From: Isohypsibius dastychi
Lineage: Eukaryota > Tardigrada > Eutardigrada > Parachela > Isohypsibiidae
Reading direction: 5' to 3'
Assembly: GCA_034696485.1 (NCBI GenBank)
Contig: JAQIWT010001137.1
Coordinates: 1-12,244, forward strand
DNA: 12,244 nt
A model generated the notes under the pieces. It saw only the letters and a program-made list of their open reading frames with translations. It was not told where the DNA came from and searched no databases. Below are positions 1 through 8,943 of this stretch, in pieces; within the stretch, counting starts at the first letter, position 1; the number at the start of each line of letters is the position of its first letter. Position numbers and translations under genes: made by a program.

Positions 1-1819
1 TCGGGGGCGCCAGCATTCTGGGTGCAGCCGGTGGATTAAATGGAGCCGGTGGTGGAATAAATCCCATTCCAGGAGGCCGGAAAACTGGAGGAGCCGTTGG
101 AGCTGCGAATGCCGGTGGTCGGACTGGTGGCGGAAGTGTTGGTGGAGGAATACCACCCTGTGGTCCAATCTTATCCTTCTCCGGATCGGGAATGTGGCCC
201 TGGATTTTAGCCATCTCGAATTCATGTCGCGCTCGTTCTTCCGGTGTGACATTCTTTGCAGCTGCCCGCAGAACCGCATCGCTCGAGCCGGAAAATCCAT
301 CCCAAACCGGAGCTTTCTTTTCCGCCTCTTGAGAAGCATCGCCGATTCTTCGACCGATCGAAGTCTCTTCTGCGCCAGATCCGAAAATGTCGGATCGACG
401 TTCAGCCAGTTTGGACAAGTGGCTACCGATTGAGATACCCGGAGCATAGACGTTCTCTTGATATTGTCTATCCATGATATTCCGATCTCGTTGCTGGAGA
501 TATTCCGGATCGAGAAGGCTGTATTTGATATGTTCTTGCAGTTTGGAAACTGGGATCCGTTCGTTCGTGACAGGCGAAATAACATATTCAGTCGGGAGAG
601 GAGCAGACTCCCGAATGGGTTTGGCTTTCGGATCATAAGGCCGAATGATAATATTCCCAGGAACTGCTGGATTAAGAATAGGTGCCGGCATGGATGGATA
701 CGGATTCTGAGGAGCGCGAATTTCTTCTCGAATAACAGGAGCTGGTGTCGGCTCTTCGTCTTCAATTTCCATTTCGACTGTAATATCATCAGCTTCCGCC
801 GCTGGTGGAGCTTCTTTCTGTTGTTGTTCGTGAAGCATTCGCTCATATAACAAACTTCTTGCCCCAACTTCCTCCGGTGTCGTCGGAGCCGGAAATTCTC
901 CTTCTTCCCATTGCTGGTAATCGATTGTTTCGACGATGGTGAAATCGTGCCAATCAATTTGAGCGTAAGCGATTCGCTCCTTTTCATGCTCTTCATCTTC
1001 GCGCTCCTTTTCACGTAAATCACGCCGATACCATTCCGCACGGTACTTGGCTAATTCGAGAACTTTACGTGGATTCTGCGCTTCATCCCGGAGAGATCGA
1101 GCGATTGTTTTCGGAGGTAGCAGAACCTTGGTATATTGTTCAACCAACCTAAAAACGAGACGTACGTGAATGAATCCGGAAACGAAGTACTTCGTTTAGA
1201 TTACTCAAGTGTTAGATTAATCGTACCTGGTGAAATAATCGAAAAGACTGTGCTGTGGTTTCAAGAAATCAAACTGGAAGTTCTTCGACTCTTTGTCCAT
1301 CAATTCCGCCAGGAAATCCCTGCCATTTTTTGCCACACACTGCGCTGTCAATTTAACAACTTCCAAATCAAATCCAGATATGGAAGGTGGATCAGCAAAG
1401 AATTCGAATGACACCGGGGGATCCTTCAGTACTATTACTTCAAAATTCTTCCTCAGCTTTTCCTGGATGACGTTAGCTGGCGCTGGAGGAGGGCTATATG
1501 CGCGGACTTGGGGCTCCTGAGCGGTGCCTTGCATGAATTCGCCAACTTTGTGCTCATAGTATGCATGGTAAGGATCTCCAGGAGTGAGGAAGTTGAACTT
1601 GGGATTGGCTGCCTCACGCTGACGAATTCGGGCTTCAAAATCGACACCATTACGCGCAACGAACGCAGCAGTTTTGTCGACAATGTTTCTGAGTTCTGGT
1701 GGTGGATAAATGATGCCAATCACCGGAGTGCTATAAACTTCTCCCTCATTCTGATCATCCCGAACCTCCGGTTTCAAAACGAATGTTTCCTGGGTTTGTC
1801 CAGGCAAAAGCTCCACCAT
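1..1819 (-). CDS. SF3A1: Splicing factor 3A subunit 1 (SF3A1/PRP21), 3' end outside the window
   Basis: SF3A1 is a subunit of the U2 snRNP SF3a complex, which helps U2 engage the branch site in the nucleus. Two coding exons are seen: 1819-1227 and 1148-1, with a 78-bp GT..AG intron joining FTR to LVEQYTK. About 580 residues are visible. SURP1 lies near residues 43-90 (IGIIYPPPELRNIVDK before it, DPYHAYYEHKV at its end) and SURP2 near 150-195 (KLTAQCVAKNG, QFDFLKPQHSLFDYFT). A charged region with AYAQIDWHDFTIVET and the VYAPG block follow, then a proline-rich tail. The ubiquitin-like C-terminus expected for the family is beyond the left edge. The ATG at 1819 is chosen because the reading frame, followed through the 5' intron into the upstream exon, meets TAG. 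The reading frame is intact, with no sign of damage. Confidence 0.96.
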
Positions 1820-1822
1820 TTC

Positions 1823-1925
1823 CTGATAGAAAAACAGAGCATTTGGCTATGAACATCACAAGAACAAAAATGGCTAATAATGCCATGAACTTTTTCTGCA
1901 GAATCAGAAACATAGGGGTACTTAC
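1823..1925 (-). other. Intron in the SF3A1 5' untranslated region
   Basis: On the minus strand a strong donor (CACGA followed by GTAAGTA, GT at 1925-1924) pairs with a pyrimidine-rich acceptor (TTTTTCTATCAG ending at 1823), giving a 103-bp intron three bases upstream of the start codon. The exon above it has a stop in the SF3A1 frame, so it is probably non-coding leader. The strong donor argues for ordinary cis-splicing over spliced-leader addition at this acceptor, but does not exclude both. The transcription start, somewhere between 1930 and about 2200, cannot be placed. Confidence 0.6.
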
Positions 1926-1926
1926 T

Positions 1927-2258
1927 CGTGCTTGAAGGGTTCTTCGCTACCGATAAAGATCTTTTCGAAAAAGGAACAACTTCATACAACAAATTCCGAT
2001 GAAAACTGGAACTACGAATTCTCTTCTCACGCAAAGAACGACAAATAAATAGTCCAATAGATTCCATCCAGTGGTTCGCATATTGCCCCCCCCCCCATCT
2101 TGAAAACTCTCCGTCCCCCCTACCACCTTCAGAATTTTGTCGTTCGGACTCGTTCAAGTCCAGAAGCTGATCAAAAGTCCTGTTGTCCCGAGCGCTTTGC
2201 ATTTCTCCTATCTTTTGAGAATTTCTCCGCTAAGATCGAGATCGGTTTCTCCAGGAAA
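1927..2258. promoter_or_regulatory. Divergent promoter region between SF3A1 and the small plus-strand gene
   Basis: This stretch separates two divergently transcribed genes and should hold the non-coding first exon of SF3A1 and both start regions. It contains an uninterrupted run of eleven C at 2086-2096. A plus-strand TTTCTCCAG ends four bases before the ATG at 2259, so the small gene may have a leader intron or receive a trans-spliced leader there. No TATA box stands out. Confidence 0.4.
2086..2096. repeat. Poly(C) homopolymer, 11 bases
   Basis: Eleven consecutive C on the plus strand (G11 on the minus strand) in the divergent promoter region. Read length at such tracts is error-prone, so the true count may differ. 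Confidence 0.9.
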
Positions 2259-2598
2259 ATGTCCCAGCAAGGAGGAGAAGGTTCCCACGATATCAACTGG
2301 AGCAAATGGATGAAAAAGCAGCCCTCGGAAGCTTGGGTTTTCCTGGAAAAACAAATCCGGAATATGGAGGCTACAAATGAGGAAGTCGTCCAGAAGGTCT
2401 CAGTCGCTGAAGGTAATTCCTGTTTCGAACTGCCTAAAAGAAGCGATTGCTGATGTAAATGGTCTTCCAGGAACATCTCTGTCCACGATCAGGGCGGCTT
2501 TTGCGGAAAGCCATGATGATGTGAGCTTGGATAAAGAATTCGCTCGACTGGAAGAGCTCGTCAGCAAATTCGCCAACGCAGGCAAACCAGATGAGTAG
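2259..2598 (+). CDS. Small two-exon gene, uncharacterised 93-residue protein
   Basis: I do not recognise this protein. Exon 1 is 2259-2412 and exon 2 is 2471-2598, separated by a 58-bp intron with GTAATT donor and TTCCAG acceptor. Joining GCT GAA G with GA ACA keeps one frame and gives AEGTSLST at the junction. The product is hydrophilic, has no cysteine, no signal peptide and no membrane segment. It has a tryptophan-containing N-terminal part (NWSKWMKKQPSEAWVFLEKQ) and a helix-prone C-terminal part rich in E, K, L and A (LDKEFARLEELVSKFA) that could form a short coiled coil. Without splicing the frame ends at a stop near 2453. A poly(A) signal lies 180 bp downstream. The coding call rests on intron structure and composition rather than homology. 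Confidence 0.62.
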
Positions 2599-2749
2599 AA
2601 GCAACGTCGGTATCGCTTGTTGTAAGTGAAAACCATTCTTGAAATGTACTGGACTGTTTCCGGTACTTGGCTATTTTTTCTTGTTTAATTTTGAGACCAA
2701 AACTATTTGTGAAAGGATAGATCGTTAACCGAGTGATTTATTCTCGAAG

Positions 2750-3075
2750 TCAGGTAGGTCGATAATTGAGATTCAATAATAAATGAGAACCAAGTGGTTG
2801 TTTGATTTTGCTTTGTTTCCCCTTGGGATGCCCCATCCCATCGGTCAGCATCTTGGAAGCTGACCAGATCTGAGAAATATAATCTGATCGTAAAGAAGAG
2901 CGATCCTGCAGTGCAATCACACAAAAATAATCTGTCCGTTGTGGATTTTCGGAGAAATTACAGTACTCCTGGAACGTAAATCGTTCTGGCCCAGATAAAG
3001 GATATTTGATCCGTCCGGACATCGAAATGAGTCGAGAAAGTGCGGATCAAATTTCGCATCCCCGAGATCCATCAT
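2750..3075 (-). CDS. Possible small minus-strand gene or 3' exons of one, unrecognised
   Basis: Low-confidence model. A minus-strand frame from ATG at 3075 to 2962 can be spliced at ACT/GTAATT to an acceptor TGCAG, with the next exon running 2905-2750 to TGA. The intron would be 56 bp, matching the sizes in neighbouring genes, and phase is kept. The product would be about 89 residues, starting MMDLGDAKFDPHFLDSF and ending in a basic, polar tail. A minus-strand AATAAA (2742-2737) lies eight bases past the stop. The ATG at 3075 may instead sit inside an exon of a larger gene, but the acceptors available there are purine-rich and poor. I recognise no family. Chance open frames of this size are expected in 2.7 kb, so this may be spurious. 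Confidence 0.25.
2778..2783 (+). terminator. AATAAA polyadenylation signal of the small plus-strand gene
   Basis: First canonical AATAAA downstream of the stop at 2598, implying a 3' untranslated region of about 190-210 bases. It lies inside the coding-like minus-strand block, so the two transcription units may overlap tail to tail. Confidence 0.45.
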
Positions 3076-3164
3076 CTGCTTGCCGTGTCGCCTTTTTTAT
3101 CCTCTCTTCATTTATTGTTCTTCTGGGCATCTTGTTAATTAATGCGATTCTAACTGCGCCATGA

Positions 3165-3322
3165 CTAATTAATGATCTTCCAGTCGTCTTCTCTGGCATC
3201 CTGACGACTGCGCTGACGGTCCCGTCCAAACTGATGCATCTTCCAAATCGTGCCATCATCTCCTTCCTGCCGTCGCGGAACATGCTCTTCATTTAGGACT
3301 GATTTGATGCTTATCACCGTTT
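3165..3322 (-). CDS. Possible 3'-terminal exon of an unidentified minus-strand gene
   Basis: A strong minus-strand acceptor (pyrimidine-rich tract ending TTCCACAG, AG at 3324-3323) opens a 51-codon frame that ends at TAG (3167-3165). The translated segment is very polar, with EEHVPRRQEGDDG, WKMHQFGRDRQRSR and DAREDDWKIIN. A minus-strand AATAAA at 3116-3111 lies about 50 bp past the stop, as expected for a gene end. No convincing upstream exon was found between 3323 and 5280, and I could not join it cleanly to the block at 2750-3075. The evidence is the combination of acceptor, open frame and poly(A) signal; each alone would be weak. Confidence 0.2.
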
Positions 3323-5343
3323 CTGTGGAAAAGTGAAAGAAAGAACACAGACTCGAAATCTCGAGCTAGGCTGAGGCTAGACTGATTTAATCCACTTGTT
3401 AAAAAAGGTCACTTAGAACATACGGTTTTTGAAATTTCAGCGCCGTTGGATCAGGAAATTTTCAAAATATTCACGTAGTTTTTCCAGCTAGCCGTTCCGT
3501 GTTAAAACTTAATTTTTAGTGAATAATCAGGAATAGTTGAATCTGCTCATGAAGGGATCCAGCATACGAGTATGGACGGCAATATAATGCCCCTTCGTCC
3601 TCGTTAGCGGCCGACTTTGATGGACGTTTGCGGGATGAAGCGACGGAAGAGTTACTGTATATTTGAAAGTTTATATTCCAAACAAATCAGGGCGGCACAT
3701 GTGCGATCTCGGATTGCTCCGAGCGCCATTTAGACATTTACTGTCCTCACTTCAGTCTTGCAATGGATGCTTGTGCTTGGCAAATATCGGAAGGCGACCA
3801 AGATGGTTTTGAAGTAAAATATTGTCGTTAAGGCGTTTACGATAGCGAGTCAAGCGGAGAGGAGAGTAGCGATATGACGGCCATATGACACATTTGACAA
3901 TATAAATATATTTCGTTATGCGCAAGCTGTATTAGCGCCAACGAGTTGCGAATGGTGGATACTCAATTTAGCTAAATAAATAGCTTCCGGATGAGTGTCG
4001 ATTACCGCCCATCCATCCGTGTGGCCCCAGAATTTCAATTTGTAGAACGAAGTTATTTTTGTGGTTATTTATTATTGCGGTAATACCAATAACGGGGAAC
4101 GAAATCAGCATTAATATTTAGAGTCTTTGTTTGTGATTTGGAGAGTACGGAAAAGTCAGAATTCATGCTCTAGTTACGTACTGCAAGAAAAAGTGTTGCG
4201 AGTTTAGACGCAACAAGGCCGTGGTCCGGCGCTGTAACGTGGAACGAGATAACGGAGCTGCTTTATGCATCGAGTTTTAATTTACACTTCCGGTCGCACT
4301 GTTTCGCTCTTGCTGCCAAATGTGGCCACTAAGCGCAGCCACCCGTACATGTAAAAGAAAGAAGAGCAAAAACTAGGTGGGGGCCATAAAATAAAATCAT
4401 GCGATTGCATTTATTCAAAGCTTGAATTGCGACGAGTCTATTCAAAAAACAACAAAGAATGTATCGTATTCGATTTACCAGGGATATTTTGTAGTTTGTA
4501 GTTTTATTCTGCGTGCAAAATTGAATTTTGAAAACGACAACGATGTGACATGAACGCCGCAGAACGGCTGGCAAATGTGACAGGAATTTCCGATGATAAC
4601 GAACCCAGTGATTAATATCCGATGCGAGGCCATGTTCATGCTTTTTTCTTTATCCTTATCACGATTCAGTTTTCTAACCAAGATTACGAAGTCCGATATT
4701 GACCTCCAGTTAAGCGGAAAATATTTATCAGCAGACAAACATTGCATTGGAATACTCGTGACCTTTTGAAGTTTTGAAAAATTTTGGACTACGAATCATA
4801 TTTTAAAGTCTTTCTGGTCATCTGGAACGGTAGTTGGACCGGTTAAATTAAGAGAAACACAATGCTCATCTGACCGTGATTGCGGAGAAGTAAGAGCAAG
4901 ATGTTAATTTCTTTGTGTGCAAAGAGAAGAGAGATGCGGTCAAGCTTGATTCTTCCGGATATGATTTCGGAAGGTTACGTTTCATACGTTCAAACGATGT
5001 CAACTTCTAGACACGCTGCAATGCAATCTACGCGAGTAACATCGCTGCCCAAAAAGAACGAGAGCGGATCGCCCAGCGTTGTGTTGGTTGGCTGGGCTGG
5101 CGCGACTTGTGCGATTCGAGGCCGAGGATACACGAAGCTCGAGAAAAAACCCATCTGCTTTTATGGCTCATAGTAGTATAGCGGCCAGCCAATGCAGATG
5201 ATCGGCCAGCGAATTCTTATTTTGATAAGAGATACGAGCGACGCCTTCTATAATACGGACATCCTCTGTTCCGATCATTTTCGTTGTTTCACCCCGTATT
5301 TTGCCATCAAAAATTGACCAACGTTATTTTTCCAGCCATCAAG
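3323..5343. other. Two-kilobase stretch with no supported gene
   Basis: Several open frames of 40-100 codons occur on both strands, but none has both a usable start or acceptor and a recognisable product. No tRNA, 5S, snRNA or transposon feature was recognised. Its right part is upstream of the SAND gene and probably includes its promoter: CGGCCAGC occurs twice 21 bp apart (5182-5189 and 5203-5210), with a CCAAT at 5189-5193. A GTAAGA at about 4889 could be a donor for a leader intron ending at the acceptor 5334-5335. Confidence 0.5.
5182..5210 (+). promoter_or_regulatory. Paired CGGCCAGC repeats with a CCAAT box upstream of the SAND gene
   Basis: Two identical octamers CGGCCAGC are spaced 21 bp apart, about two helical turns, with CCAAT (5189-5193) overlapping the first. 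They lie 135-160 bp upstream of the SAND gene start codon. A role as a binding site pair is inferred from spacing and position only. Confidence 0.3.
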
Positions 5344-8300
5344 ATGATGCTTCAGAACTCTTCACTCTCCCATTATCCAATAGGTCTTCAATCGGCACCG
5401 GCGGCTTCATCGCAACCGCAGATTAATATGATGACCCCGATGTCGTTTTATACAAGATTTCCCGCTTTGATCCAGCGGGAGAAGTTTATCCGGAACGTTT
5501 ATAAAGAATACCTGGACCCGATATTTTCACCGGATGGAGATACTCTTCTGGCGGTGGAATGTGGAGAGAATCGCGGTGTTCTTCATTTGTCGCGATTTTG
5601 TCAAGGCAGCAAAGGACCATGTATTCGATTCGATGATATGTGGTGGACGCCGAACGAGTTTCAGTACGTTTCTGGACGAGAGTCAGCGAAGGACTGGAAG
5701 CGTTCGATTAGACACCAGGGAAAGAGTTTGAAATTGCTGATAGCCAAAGGAATACTTGCCGTACATCCATCAAGCTGTTCTTGCACTGGATGTCGTATTA
5801 GCTCTCCGGTGGTGAGTTACCTTTACTCATGTTCGTCGATTTTTATTCTTTCGTAAGTTAGTGAAATGTAATAATTTTTCGCAGCTCAAAATGGTAATGA
5901 GTTGTTATCCGTTTCTATTGTTATATCGCAATACAGTTTTACTGAAATCCTTACATCGTTTTATGTTCCTTACGGAAAAATTTTAAGCCAATTTTTCTTC
6001 ACTTGTTCAATATATCGTTTTGGATTTAGCTCGCGAATAAGCCAGGGTTTCGATTATATTTACTGACCAGCATAGTTTCGCACAAACGCCACCACCAGTG
6101 GTGTTTTTCATGAGGTCACCAGGACCAGAAGTTATAGTTCCATGAAACTTTTAAATAAAGGGTGTTTTTCTGGTGCTCAACTGACACCCTTGTTTTGACA
6201 TCCTCGGACTTCGGTAGTTTAATTGTTCACTCTTTGATGAGAAGAAAGCGCCGGTGGATAAACAGGATGCATTCATTAGCACTTGCCGTTCAATCTTATT
6301 CTGCTCTACGGCTGCCTTTTTTATTACCGTGTCAAAAGCTTCCCAAAATCGTTACATGTATTGACTTTAAGAATACCTTTACGATTTGACAATGCGGTGT
6401 CGTGTGCCCGACGGTCTTTTATACCTGCAATCACAAAATCAGTTTACTGCCGACATCATGCTCCAGGACTTTTATGGGACGCGTTAGAATCAACACAGCT
6501 CCGTAAAAAAACAAAGTTTTCAACGAAAAGAAACTCGTTTTGGTCCCAATTTGGCGCTTGAAATCTGGATAAATATTGTATTATATGAATTTTGGTTTTC
6601 AAAAAGTTCATTTCAAAAACGTTAAGAGGCTCTCAAAATCGACGAAAATTTTATCTTCATCACTTTTTGTGGGTACATTGTTCGTTTCGAAATGGCTATA
6701 CAACGTCCGAATAACGGCGACCTAAAAGTATCATAACAGAAGTGCTTCAGTGCTCATGATCATAAACAAAAAAATCTCTCCGGTAAATTCTTCCGACCGT
6801 GCGTGTCGAACAAAGGGCATCCGTGCTACTGTGCCGTTTTGTAAAACAGTGTAACAACCCGTGACCTTTCGAATATTTATTTGAGGCCACTTTGTATCAA
6901 AGTTTCTGTACAACGTTTCTTCAAGTTTTCGGTCTACCTATGTTATAAATGTGTTGGTGTTTCAGAACAGAGGAAAGCTATCGGGATATAATGGAAGATT
7001 TGAGGGTGACCAATATCCCACGAATGAAGAAAGAAAAAGCACCTCCCCGCCAGCCAGTGAATTTGACAAGCAAAGCAAGAACTCAGACGGAGAGCTCCCT
7101 GAAGATTCGAGGTAACACGTCGTCTCTAATTTTCTCCTGTCGGACTTATTCTTCCCCTGTTAGAGTTCTTGATTATCGTATATTTTTGCAGAGCGCAGAA
7201 TGTGCCGGTCAGCCCAATTTCTCCCGGATCATCCCAGTCCGTCATCGGTAATTAATCACTGGAGTTTTTTGTTTAGCTTTTGTTTGCGCAGTTGAGATTT
7301 TGATATGTTGAGCATAATCCATAGATTATAACTTTCAAAATTTTGGTCACAGTTCTCATTTTAATTTACTAGGAGCCCTACTGCTCCGCCAGAATACCAA
7401 TATGGGCCCATTCAAGGAACAGAATTCCCAACCACAGAAGAGCTTCGTCAGTCCTGCTGGGCAAGGTCCGGTTCCAGACGTCACTGGTCAGCATTATAAC
7501 ATGTACGAACAGAGCAGCAGCTACGCCAGATTGCTCCAGTCTGAAAGATTCTCTCCCGTGAAACCGCTCTTCTTCCCAAACCCAAATTACGCGAATGGAT
7601 CGTCATATGGGACCGGCCTTCCACAGACCTTCGCAGGGGTCCGCGATTTTGGAATGGAAAATTATCAGAAAAGTATTTATCGACAGATGGCACATCTTTA
7701 CCAAGGATTCAAGTAAACCACTCAGAAATTTAGCGGCATCTATCCCACAAGATTTTAACGTTTTATTCGTTTCAGTTCAACGGTTCCGAATTATCAGTCT
7801 GAATCTGCTGCACATCAATCCAGAAGATTGGACAACTGTTTACCAGGAATGCCATCTTTCCTAACGAGGGACTCTCCCAGCTGTGTGGCGGAATCAGGTA
7901 ATTACCATAAAAATAAGTTGTTTTTTTGTCGCGGCATAAAGTGGGGCATTCATTTCAGTATGTTGAATCTTTGTTATTTTATGATGGTTGATTTTACCTC
8001 GAATATAGCTGTTTCTCTTGCAGTCCAGTCCGACAACTCCGACACATCTTCCAGTTCACCGGCTATATCTCGCAGTTCAAGAAGGTCTTCCAGATCTCAA
8101 GAGGAAACCGCGCTTGATTTGTCCATCTTAATCCCCGGAAAGCGATCACACTCACCCCAAAACCCTGTGTCGAAAAGACCCGCAAACCCTCCTCCGAAAA
8201 TGGCGTCCAAGGGGTTGTTCGGCCATCAGAAACGTTATGCACCCTACGCCAAGCCCAACGTTCCAACGAAGAGTAAAGAGCGTTCGTCCAACGAACCGAA

Positions 8301-8510
8301 AGCGTGGCGAGAGTACTCGGTAAAATTGAAAACATTGTCGCTACAGAAAAGCTCATTCTCAACAAATGTTGTTTAAAGGTCATCCAGTCTCCCCGAAGAG
8401 CGGAAGATCCCTGCCGTAAACCCAAGTTGTGTTCCAACGATTTTAAACTCGGATCTTCGTTCAAAATTCCAGACTTTCAAGAGTTGGGGGAAAGGTCAGT
8501 TTCCGTCTGA
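5344..8510 (+). CDS. SAND-domain DNA-binding protein, DEAF-1/SPE-44-like
   Basis: This is a likely nuclear transcription factor. My model has seven exons: 5344-5811, 6966-7111, 7192-7247, 7373-7712, 7776-7897, 8024-8319 and 8379-8510. All junctions are in phase and the product is 519 residues. Exon 1 carries the SAND domain at about residues 68-150, with GSKGPCIRF, WWTPNEF, SGRESAKDWKRSIR (the DNA-contacting KDWK motif) and a SCSCTGC cysteine cluster, closest to DEAF-1. In nematodes the SAND protein SPE-44 drives sperm genes, and this may be its counterpart. The rest is low-complexity, rich in S, P, Q and N, with basic patches such as SRSSRRSSRSQ. No MYND zinc finger, present in vertebrate DEAF-1, is seen. 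An acceptor TTTTTCCAG precedes the ATG by eight bases. The SAND exon is firm. The C-terminal end is less so: without the last intron, exon 6 stops at 8376, and without the fourth intron, exon 4 stops at 7716. Confidence 0.8.
5812..6965 (+). other. Large first intron of the SAND gene
   Basis: A GTGAGT donor at 5812 and a GTTTCAG acceptor at 6965 bound a 1154-bp intron, about ten times the length of every other intron in the window. Open frames inside it look random and do not continue the flanking coding phase. It holds two short inverted repeats (6090-6103 and 6158-6191). No embedded gene or RNA was recognised. Confidence 0.7.
6158..6191 (+). repeat. Inverted repeat in SAND intron 1
   Basis: AAGGGTGT (6158-6165) and ACACCCTT (6184-6191) are perfect 8-base complements around an 18-base loop. 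A second palindrome, CACCAC-CA-GTGGTG, lies 55 bp upstream at 6090-6103. The stems are short, so this could be chance or the remnant of a small element. Confidence 0.4.
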
Positions 8511-8943
8511 GTTCATTTTCTGTTATATATGTTTATCCACGAGCTATGTAGAATTTATGCACGGTTCGAGTTCCTACTGGTTTTTTCCGCTGATAATGCG
8601 GTTTTAATTCTTAAGAAAACGATTTATATCTTTTTATCACATTGTACGGGATCTTTGAGTTGTCAAATCGAAAGATGAATATCACTTTGCAGTCAAGTGT
8701 TGGATTGATAAAAACAAATGGCATACCGAGTCTACATAACTTCAATGTGAACGGATCACGAAAAGCAGCACAGATATAGTGGTAGTTTCAGTAGCGGACC
8801 GTCGGAACTACAAATAAAATAATTCCGAGTAGATCCGATAAAATGGAGGAACTGGGAAATAAAATTCCCAAGCTACGATCTAGGGAAAACGACCGATGCC
8901 AGCAGATCGGGATATCAAATATAAAACACCGTTCCGGGGAAGT
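8511..8943. other. Convergent intergenic region between the SAND gene and CHMP2B
   Basis: No coding sequence is supported here. It should contain the 3' untranslated regions of both flanking genes. Plus-strand poly(A) signals are present near 8813 and 8857. No canonical AATAAA was found on the minus strand close behind the CHMP2B stop, so that gene may use a variant signal. Confidence 0.5.
8813..8818 (+). terminator. AATAAA polyadenylation signal of the SAND gene
   Basis: First canonical plus-strand AATAAA after the last stop (8510), giving a 3' untranslated region of about 320 bases. A second AATAAA follows about 40 bp later, inside a short palindrome GGGAA-ATAAAA-TTCCC. Both lie between two convergent genes. 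Confidence 0.45.

Noticed and set aside
1774-2202. Long minus-strand open frame over the SF3A1 leader
   Set aside because: It runs through the strong GTAAGTA donor and the following acceptor, joins SF3A1 out of frame, and has low-complexity content. It overlaps the non-coding first exon.
3550-3655. Overlapping open frames on both strands around 3550-3655
   Set aside because: Both are about 35-45 codons and plausible, but splice sites are weak and the two strands contradict each other.
3929-4065. Minus-strand frame containing a protein-like stretch (WGHTDGWAVIDTHPEAIYLA)
   Set aside because: It looks protein-like, but no ATG or AG acceptor lies at its upstream end, so it cannot be made into an exon.
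4134-4283. Plus-strand frame with a cysteine- and arginine-rich segment (KKKCCEFRRNK) recalling a nuclear-receptor zinc finger
   Set aside because: The cysteine spacing does not match a zinc-finger module, there is no start codon and only a weak acceptor. The length (~49 codons) is expected by chance.
4880-5173. 97-codon plus-strand frame upstream of the SAND gene
   Set aside because: No similarity to any family I know, composition like the flanks, and it does not join exon 1 in a sensible phase. More likely promoter or leader sequence.
6162-6561. Two overlapping plus-strand frames within SAND intron 1
   Set aside because: They conflict with the clear phase-0 join of exons 1 and 2 and show random composition.
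8563-8580. GGTTCGAGTTCC, similar to a tRNA B box
   Set aside because: One base too long for the B-box consensus, with no A box or cloverleaf arms around it.
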